A DNA stretch of 7,772 bases from the NCBI GenBank assembly GCA_964459805.1, contig CAYWOD010000178.1:1-7772 (forward strand), given 5' to 3'. Below the pieces are notes generated by a model. The model ran no database searches and was not told the DNA's origin. It saw only the letters and a program-made list of their open reading frames with translations. Source of the DNA: DAOVRL01 sp964459805. Lineage in GTDB: Bacteria; Planctomycetota; Phycisphaerae; Sedimentisphaerales; Anaerobacaceae. Positions 1 to 4,103 of the stretch are shown piece after piece (position 1 is the stretch's first letter; every line of letters begins with the position of its first letter). The translations under genes and the position numbers were made by a program.

Positions 1-704
1 TCCTTCTTGTCGTTTTTCTTCTTTTTGTCCTTTTCGTCTCCCTCGCGCAGGACCTCATCAATGAGGCCGTACTCCTTCGCCTCGTCAGCGGTCATATACC
101 TGTCTCTTTCGGTCTCGGCCTGGATTTTTTCGACCGGCTGGCCGGTGTGCTTCGAGAGGATTTCATTTATCATGGTCTTGGCTTTGAGGATTTCTTCGGC
201 CTGTATTTTGATATCCGCCGCCTGCCCGCTGACGCCGCCCCATGGCTGGTGCAGCATAACCTTGGCGTGCGGAAGAGCGAAGCGGCTGCCCTTCTTGCCG
301 GCCGCTAATATTACGGCGGCTCCGGATTGTGCCCGGCCGATACAGTAGGTTGCAACCGGCGAGCCGATAAAGCGTACGGTGTCATACACAGCCATTGTGT
401 CGTCAACGCTGCCGCCGGGTGAATTGATGTAGAGGCTGATCTCGGTCTTGCGCTTGAGGTTGTCCAGATACAGCATCTTCATAATGACTTCGGTGGCTCT
501 CTGGTAGGATATCTCACCTATAAGAAAGACGATGCGATTGTCCAGGAGCATGTCATCCAGGCTCATCTGACGATAACGCTGATAGGGCCCGCCACCGGGG
601 CTGTATTGATCGTATGCCTCGAAGTTTCGGGCGTCGATTCGATAATGTGGAGAACCGAAGAATCCGGGCCCTGATATCGCGCTTTTAGGATGTTCAACAG
701 ACAT
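1..704 (-). CDS. clpP: ATP-dependent Clp protease proteolytic subunit ClpP, 3' end outside window
   Basis: Serine peptidase subunit that forms the barrel-shaped degradation chamber fed by a Clp ATPase in the cytoplasm. The frame is open from ATG at 702-704 to the left edge, giving 234 whole codons. The family block YINSPGGSV (residues 92-100) is present. The catalytic triad can be placed as Ser127 in GRAQSGA, His152 in MLHQPWGG and Asp201 in TERDRYM, so it should be active. Two things differ from E. coli ClpP. The usual axial-loop region (VPxVIExTxxGER) is replaced by a Gly/Tyr-rich leader of about 46 residues ending in YRQMSLDDMLLDNRI. The protein also runs on past the family end (GLIDEVL) into a Lys/Asp-rich tail. 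The Shine-Dalgarno AAAGGA (713-718) lies 8 bases before the ATG. It sits 91 bases downstream of tig, in the usual tig-clpP order. The divergent N-terminus suggests one of two ClpP paralogues; that is inference. Confidence 0.95.
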   Translation of the reverse strand, partial: MSVEHPKSAISGPGFFGSPHYRIDARNFEAYDQYSPGGGPYQRYRQMSLDDMLLDNRIVFLIGEISYQRATEVIMKMLYLDNLKRKTEISLYINSPGGSVDDTMAVYDTVRFIGSPVATYCIGRAQSGAAVILAAGKKGSRFALPHAKVMLHQPWGGVSGQAADIKIQAEEILKAKTMINEILSKHTGQPVEKIQAETERDRYMTADEAKEYGLIDEVLREGDEKDKKKKNDKK

Positions 705-712
705 TAATCAAT

Positions 713-718
713 TCCTTT
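713..718 (-). promoter_or_regulatory. Shine-Dalgarno site of clpP
   Basis: Read on the minus strand the site is AAAGGA, with 8 bases to the ATG at 702-704. It fixes the start of clpP and so supports the long non-canonical N-terminus as translated. Confidence 0.7.
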
Positions 719-749
719 ACCAAATCCGTACTTTGCAACCGGTATTTCA

Positions 750-774
750 TATCTCGCCTCACGCCGGCGAGACA
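750..774 (-). other. Hairpin in the tig-clpP spacer
   Basis: The arms 750-758 and 766-774 can pair over nine positions in the minus-strand RNA (TGTCTCGCC with GGCGAGATA, one G-U), around a 7-base loop. No U-run follows, so it does not look like an intrinsic terminator. A processing or stability element between the tig and clpP messages is more likely, but that role is inferred. Confidence 0.5.
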
Positions 775-795
775 CGCATCTGTTATCGGGTATTT

Positions 796-2316
796 TTAGT
801 CGTGGATTTCCTTTTTGGGGGTCGTTTTGCCGTTTTTAGCCTGTTTTTTCAGGTTCGGCGTGGCTTTTTCGCCGGCCTTTTTCACGGATTTCCTGGCCGT
901 TTTCCGACTCTTCTTGCTCTTGTTCTCAGAGTCCACTTCCGTTATCTTCGCCGATTCGAGAAGTTTCTCGATGCACTTGCTCTGGCGAACCTCCAGCCTG
1001 AACTGAGCGAGCGATCCGTTGCGGTCCATTTCCTCTCTCATTCTCTCAGGTCTTTGTCCCTGGCGCATTGCCAACTGGGCGATGCGGCCGTTGATTTCTT
1101 CCTCGGCAACCTCGATTTCGAGCTTGTCGGCGACCTTGTCCATGATAAAGAAAGTCTTGAGCTGTTCTTTGGCCTGTTCCTCACTGCTGGCCCGCAATTG
1201 CTCCATCTGCTCTTCGATCTGCTCTCGTGAGAGCCCACGCGAGAGCAGATTCACGTACTGCCTCTGCAGAAGGGTGGTCGCCTGCTCGCCCACAACATCC
1301 AACGGCAGGTCGAACTCGCTATTGTCCAGCAGATACTCGAAAATCTGCTCGGTCATCTCCGTCCTCGATTGCTGCTCCAACTGGCTCTGCAGCCTGTCAC
1401 GAGTCCTTTCGCGCAGCTCGTCCTCGTCCTCGACGCCGAGTCTCCCGAAGAGATTCGCGTCCAGCTCGCCCGGCTTGAGCCATTTGATATCCTTGACTTC
1501 GATCTCAATATCCACCTTCTTGCCGCGATATTCCTCCCTGAAATACGTCTTGGCCACCTCGACCGTGGTTTGCCTTTTATCCCCGGCCTTGGCCCCTACT
1601 AACAGGTCATCGAGATTCTCAACCGGAATGGCCCCGACAAAGCCGTTGCGCCTCACGTATATCTGGGTCTCACCGAGCTTGTCATCCTCGTCCAGACCCT
1701 CTGCTTTGAGCGTTACCTCGGCTATGATCTGGTCGTTAAGCTCCACAGACCCCTCTTCCCGCGGCGCCCACATCCCGGAGAGCCTTTGCATCTGCTCAAT
1801 CTCTCTGTCCACCTGCGCGTCCGTAACCTCCAGTTTCGTCCTCTTGACTTCAATACCCTCAAGCTCCGGCAGATCAAACTCCGGCCGAACCTCCACCTCG
1901 AATTCGAACTTCAGCGCCCCCTGTTCAGGCATCTCGATTTTCTCGTAATCGATGTCCGGCTCCCCTATCGCCTGAATCTCGTTGTCCTTGATGGCCGATT
2001 CGCCCGCCTCGGCGAGCAGCTTGAGCTTGATTTGCTCGGTCGTTTCCTTGCCGAATCTCTTCTCAAGCAGCCGCCGCGGCGCCCGACCTTTCCTAAAGCC
2101 CGGCACCAGCGCATCTCTGCGAAGCTCGTTATACTGCTCGTCGGTCGCGCTCTTTATCGTTTCTTCGGGTATCTCTATGATAACCTTCTTTTTGCACGGC
2201 CCTGCATCTTCAATGGTCACTGTATTCTTGGGCCCTGCGGAGACCTCTTGCTCGTTCTCCGAGGTTGCTGTCTCCTCTTCGGCGGTCTCTACATTGGACT
2301 GTTCTTCTTCGTCCAT
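796..2316 (-). CDS. tig: Trigger factor, ribosome-associated chaperone, with long charged tails
   Basis: Chaperone that docks at the ribosome exit tunnel and shields nascent chains. Predicted layout of the 506 residues: acidic N-terminal extension (1-30, rich in Glu), ribosome-binding domain (about 31-145) carrying the signature GFRKGRAP at 73-80, PPIase-like domain (about 190-278), helical substrate-binding C-terminal domain (about 283-460), then a Lys-rich tail (about 462-506). Common trigger factors have roughly 430-450 residues; the surplus lies in the two charged ends. The PPIase-like part keeps the overall pattern (VGAKAGD, then FREEYRGKKVDIEIEVK). However, the FKBP-type IPGFEDGI segment reads IPVENLDDL, so proline isomerase activity is doubtful. 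The ATG at 2314-2316 is preceded by GGGAG (2324-2328) with a 7-base gap. The gene lies upstream of clpP on the same strand, the classic arrangement. An intrinsic terminator sits about 45 bases before its start. Confidence 0.96.
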   Translation of the reverse strand: MDEEEQSNVETAEEETATSENEQEVSAGPKNTVTIEDAGPCKKKVIIEIPEETIKSATDEQYNELRRDALVPGFRKGRAPRRLLEKRFGKETTEQIKLKLLAEAGESAIKDNEIQAIGEPDIDYEKIEMPEQGALKFEFEVEVRPEFDLPELEGIEVKRTKLEVTDAQVDREIEQMQRLSGMWAPREEGSVELNDQIIAEVTLKAEGLDEDDKLGETQIYVRRNGFVGAIPVENLDDLLVGAKAGDKRQTTVEVAKTYFREEYRGKKVDIEIEVKDIKWLKPGELDANLFGRLGVEDEDELRERTRDRLQSQLEQQSRTEMTEQIFEYLLDNSEFDLPLDVVGEQATTLLQRQYVNLLSRGLSREQIEEQMEQLRASSEEQAKEQLKTFFIMDKVADKLEIEVAEEEINGRIAQLAMRQGQRPERMREEMDRNGSLAQFRLEVRQSKCIEKLLESAKITEVDSENKSKKSRKTARKSVKKAGEKATPNLKKQAKNGKTTPKKEIHD

Positions 2317-2323
2317 TTCAATG

Positions 2324-2328
2324 CTCCC
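2324..2328 (-). promoter_or_regulatory. Shine-Dalgarno site of tig
   Basis: GGGAG on the minus strand, 7 bases before the ATG at 2314-2316. It supports the start that includes the acidic N-terminal extension of trigger factor. Confidence 0.65.
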
Positions 2329-2360
2329 AAACGGTTCTTTTCGTAAACCCCGTTAAACAA

Positions 2361-2399
2361 CAAACAAAAAAGGCATCAGGGAACTGACCTCCCTTAGCC
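2361..2399 (-). terminator. Intrinsic terminator between tRNA-Gly and tig
   Basis: In the minus-strand RNA the outer arms GGC (2397-2399) and GCC (2372-2374) and the inner arms AGGGA (2390-2394) and TCCCT (2378-2382) form a stem. It has a small internal irregularity and a 7-base loop (2383-2389). The stem is followed at once by six U (2371 down to 2366) and then a U-rich stretch to 2361. This is the standard form of a Rho-independent terminator. It would end the tRNA transcript, yet it leaves only about 45 bases before the tig start codon. It may therefore also act as an attenuator inside a tig leader. Confidence 0.7.
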
Positions 2400-2417
2400 T
2401 GAGTCTTCGCAAGTTTC

Positions 2418-2436
2418 GGCTCGTCAAATCTGAGCC
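2418..2436 (-). other. Small hairpin upstream of the tig terminator
   Basis: Arms 2418-2422 (ggctc) and 2432-2436 (gagcc) pair over five bases around a 9-base loop. It lies just upstream of the intrinsic terminator on the minus strand. It could be part of a leader fold; I found only a 4-base alternative pairing with the terminator arm, so no antiterminator is claimed. Confidence 0.3.
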
Positions 2437-2496
2437 CTAAACATATCGGAGACCAACGCCCAACTATTATTAGTCGGTATCTCACCGATACTATAT

Positions 2497-2530
2497 GGGT
2501 TCCCGAGCGCGGGATGGCGCTCGCGGGCCC
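2497..2530 (-). other. GC-rich hairpin just after tRNA-Gly
   Basis: A perfect 7-bp inner stem (2504-2510 with 2517-2523) surrounds a 6-base loop, and three further GC pairs close the outside (2497-2499 with 2528-2530). In the minus-strand RNA it begins about 20 bases after the tRNA 3' end. No U-run follows. It may guide tRNA 3' processing or slow polymerase. The outer part pairs better in a plus-strand RNA, but no plus-strand gene lies there. Confidence 0.4.
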
Positions 2531-2550
2531 ATCCATGGGAAAAGTCCAAC

Positions 2551-2622
2551 AGCGGGTGATGGGATTTGAACCCACGACAGTCACGTTGGCAACGTGACGC
2601 TCTACCACTGAGCTACACCCGC
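2551..2622 (-). tRNA. tRNA-Gly, anticodon GCC
   Basis: Full cloverleaf on the minus strand. The acceptor arm GCGGGTG (2616-2622) pairs perfectly with CACCCGC (2552-2558). The D arm is GCTC/GAGC with loop AGTGGTA. The anticodon arm is TCACG/CGTGA with loop TTGCCAA, giving anticodon GCC. The T loop is TTCGAAT. The discriminator base is U (2551), as is usual for bacterial glycine tRNA. CCA is not encoded, because the next bases are GTT, so CCA must be added by the nucleotidyltransferase. The gene stands alone, about 72 bases downstream of a good -10 box, and upstream of tig on the same strand. Confidence 0.97.
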
Positions 2623-2631
2623 GAATTTCGC

Positions 2632-2659
2632 ATCTCGTATCTCGTGAAGCGTATCTCGT
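2632..2659. repeat. Four 7-base units upstream of tRNA-Gly
   Basis: Read on the plus strand, ATCTCGT occurs at 2632-2638, 2639-2645 and 2653-2659, in register with a 7-base period. The unit between (2646-2652, GAAGCGT) keeps only its last three bases. The block lies in the transcribed leader between the tRNA promoter and the tRNA 5' end. It looks like a degenerate short tandem repeat; no function can be assigned from sequence. Confidence 0.6.
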
Positions 2660-2694
2660 TTTGGGCTTCAGGCTTAACGCGCTGCTATTAGATG

Positions 2695-2722
2695 ATTATA
2701 GGTCTCGTCCCGGCCCCTGCAA
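2695..2722 (-). promoter_or_regulatory. Probable promoter of tRNA-Gly
   Basis: On the minus strand a perfect TATAAT lies at 2695-2700. With a 16-base spacer, a weak -35-like TTGCAG lies at 2717-2722. Transcription would start near 2687 and reach the tRNA after about 65 bases. The -10 is strong and the -35 poor. Confidence 0.5.
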
Positions 2723-2767
2723 GGGTTTTTTTGCGAAATTTTCGTATCGCCCCAGAAGCCCCGGGTA

Positions 2768-2823
2768 GCTTTGATAATCAACGGCATTGCATAAAATACG
2801 CCAAAATGCCGTTGCCTCAAAGC
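2768..2823. repeat. Long two-part inverted repeat in the divergent spacer
   Basis: An inner perfect 10-bp inverted repeat (CAACGGCATT at 2779-2788, AATGCCGTTG at 2805-2814) encloses 16 bases. A second perfect 7-bp repeat (GCTTTGA at 2768-2774, TCAAAGC at 2817-2823) flanks it, separated by a 4/2 internal loop. Seventeen pairs over 56 bases is far more than chance gives in a stretch this short. No U-run follows on either strand, and no ORF crosses it sensibly. It could be an operator, a structured small RNA or a miniature repeat element. Confidence 0.6.
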
Positions 2824-2883
2824 GATAAAACCATTGTGGTAAAAACCGCTTGGCAAAAAGATTCGCTGCTATCGTTGGAGATG

Positions 2884-2892
2884 TGCTATAAT
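2884..2892 (+). promoter_or_regulatory. Extended -10 promoter of pcm
   Basis: TGCTATAAT is a perfect extended -10 element (TGn followed by TATAAT at 2887-2892). No good -35 lies 17 bases upstream, which is acceptable for extended -10 promoters. Transcription would start near 2899, giving a leader of about 70 bases before the pcm start at 2968. Confidence 0.55.
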
Positions 2893-2907
2893 GTCAGGAG
2901 GGTGTTG

Positions 2908-2938
2908 ACCGCCGGGGAACTGTCAAATTTGAGGCGGT
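2908..2938 (+). other. Nested inverted repeats in the pcm leader
   Basis: ACCGCC (2908-2913) and GGCGGT (2933-2938) are perfect inverted repeats. Directly inside the right arm lies the perfect palindrome TCAAATTTGA (2923-2932). They fall just downstream of the likely pcm transcription start, where a repressor site or a leader hairpin near the ribosome site would act. Which of these it is cannot be told from sequence. Confidence 0.4.
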
Positions 2939-2967
2939 TGAGAAATTGAGAAAGGGGGCATGATGCG

Positions 2968-3888
2968 ATGCTGGTAAGATATCGAGGGATGCTAAGGGAA
3001 CGGCTCTTTCTGCCTTTGTTCTTCATTTCGTTCTTGCTGTTGATTTCAATCGTCGTGACTCTTATGCGTGATAAAGCTCCAGCGGGCTCAACGGCAGTCT
3101 GTGCTTGCCAAGGGTCGCGAGGCGATGCCAATGAGATGGGTGATTCGAATCAGGCAGCCGAGGAAGGTGCGGAAGACCCGAACGACAAGAAGCCGCCTCG
3201 GCCTGAGCATAAGCACCCGGCCTTCAAGGAGCGCATCAGTGACCGACAGAGAATGGTGGCTACTCAGATTCAGGCTCGCCTGGTGAAGGACCCGAACGTG
3301 CTAAAGGCGATGCGGGTCGTGCCGCGGCATTCCTTTGTTCCGAGAAGGGAGCAGCGTTATGCGTATATCGACCAGCCTTTGCCTATTGAGCAGGGCCAGA
3401 CGATAAGCCAGCCTTACATCGTTGCGTTTATGACCGAGGCCCTGAAGCTGCGGCGAGGCTCGAAGGTGCTCGAGATCGGAACGGGCTCGGGGTATCAGGC
3501 GGCGGTCTGTGCGGAAATTGCTCGCGAGGTCTATACTATAGAGATAGTGCCGGAGCTTGCGAAATCAGCTAAGGCGCTGCTCAAGAAGCTCGGCTATAAG
3601 AATGTGTTCGTCAGGGCCGGTGACGGCTTTTTCGGCTGGAAGGAAAAGGGGCCTTACGATGCGATCATAGGAACCGCCGCGGCCGGACGCATACCCCCGC
3701 CGCTGTTAGAACAGTTGAAACCCGGCGGCAGGATGATACTGCCCGTTAGAGGACGCTTCGGATACCAGTATCTGGAACTGATTGCCAAGGACAAGAAGGG
3801 GAAAATACAAAAACGGCAGGTGATGCCCGTGCGATTTGTACCTATGACCGGTGAAGTGCAGAAACCCCAAAAGAAATCCCCCAAGTGA
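2968..3888 (+). CDS. pcm: Protein-L-isoaspartate O-methyltransferase with N-terminal membrane anchor
   Basis: SAM-dependent enzyme that methylates isoaspartyl residues in aged proteins and so starts their repair. The 306 residues comprise a short basic N-terminus, one hydrophobic segment (about 13-33) followed by Arg/Lys, an acidic linker (about 45-80), and the catalytic domain (about 85-296). Family hallmarks are GQTISQP (143-149), SAM motif I VLEIGTGSGYQAAV (167-180), the acidic motif IEIVPELA (191-198), PYDAIIGTAA (229-238), LKPGGRMILPV (250-260) and RFVPMTGE (289-296). Cytosolic Pcm proteins have about 200-230 residues; the extra length is the anchor and linker. An outward-facing catalytic domain is inferred from the anchor; cytoplasmic facing is not excluded. 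The ATG at 2968 has AAAGGGGG (2951-2958) 9 bases upstream. ATGs at 2960 and 2963 are out of frame. It appears to be transcribed alone from the extended -10 promoter. Confidence 0.93.
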   Translation: MLVRYRGMLRERLFLPLFFISFLLLISIVVTLMRDKAPAGSTAVCACQGSRGDANEMGDSNQAAEEGAEDPNDKKPPRPEHKHPAFKERISDRQRMVATQIQARLVKDPNVLKAMRVVPRHSFVPRREQRYAYIDQPLPIEQGQTISQPYIVAFMTEALKLRRGSKVLEIGTGSGYQAAVCAEIAREVYTIEIVPELAKSAKALLKKLGYKNVFVRAGDGFFGWKEKGPYDAIIGTAAAGRIPPPLLEQLKPGGRMILPVRGRFGYQYLELIAKDKKGKIQKRQVMPVRFVPMTGEVQKPQKKSPK

Positions 3889-3890
3889 AC

Positions 3891-3920
3891 GCCGCGCTGA
3901 AGATGCCCTAATCAGGCGGC
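3891..3920 (+). terminator. Hairpin at the 3' end of pcm, no U-run
   Basis: It starts two bases after the pcm stop codon. Arms 3891-3900 and 3912-3920 pair over nine positions (GCCGC and CTGA with TCAG and GCGGC), with one bulged G at 3896 and an 11-base loop. No U-run follows, so it may be a stability hairpin or a weak terminator rather than a standard intrinsic one. Confidence 0.4.
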
Positions 3921-3982
3921 TGCTACAATCCCTGTTACCATTTCCTTGGAGATTCCTGCGGGGCCGGGCGGCGCCAAATCGC

Positions 3983-4011
3983 TTGACAAGGCCGATCATG
4001 CCGTTTTAAAC
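3983..4011 (+). promoter_or_regulatory. Possible promoter of the glycosidase gene
   Basis: A consensus TTGACA (3983-3988) is followed after 17 bases by TTAAAC (4006-4011), which matches the -10 consensus at only three positions. Transcription would begin near 4018, leaving a leader of about 85 bases. The strong -35 makes it the best candidate in this spacer. Confidence 0.35.
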
Positions 4012-4092
4012 TCAACGGTCCAGGTTTCGGGGAAGTGCTGTCGGGAAGGTTACGACAAGCTCGGAAACGTTGTGGACAGTCATAATGAACAG

Positions 4093-4098
4093 AAGGAG
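4093..4098 (+). promoter_or_regulatory. Shine-Dalgarno site of the glycosidase gene
   Basis: AAGGAG lies 5 bases before the ATG at 4104 and 8 bases before the adjacent in-frame ATG at 4107. By spacing the second ATG is at least as likely; the proteins differ by a single Met. Confidence 0.7.
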
Positions 4099-4103
4099 CA
4101 CGA

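Noticed and set aside
1019..1948. 309-codon open frame on the plus strand
   Set aside because: Antisense to trigger factor; a Ser-rich, low-complexity translation without domains.
2318..2608. 96-codon frame covering the tRNA and tig leader
   Set aside because: It starts inside tRNA-Gly and crosses hairpins and the terminator; the translation resembles no protein family.
2714..2731. CCCTGCAAGGG followed by seven T on the plus strand, terminator-like
   Set aside because: The stem is only four pairs with a 3-base loop, and no plus-strand gene ends there. It overlaps the likely -35 region of the tRNA promoter.
2960..2977. Five-codon mini-ORF (MMRCW) overlapping the pcm start
   Set aside because: Its ATG is one base from the G-run of the Shine-Dalgarno site, too close for initiation.
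3089..3109. Possible lipobox (cysteines at residues 45 and 47 of Pcm)
   Set aside because: The residues before each Cys do not fit the lipobox rule, and the cysteines lie about 12 residues beyond the hydrophobic segment.
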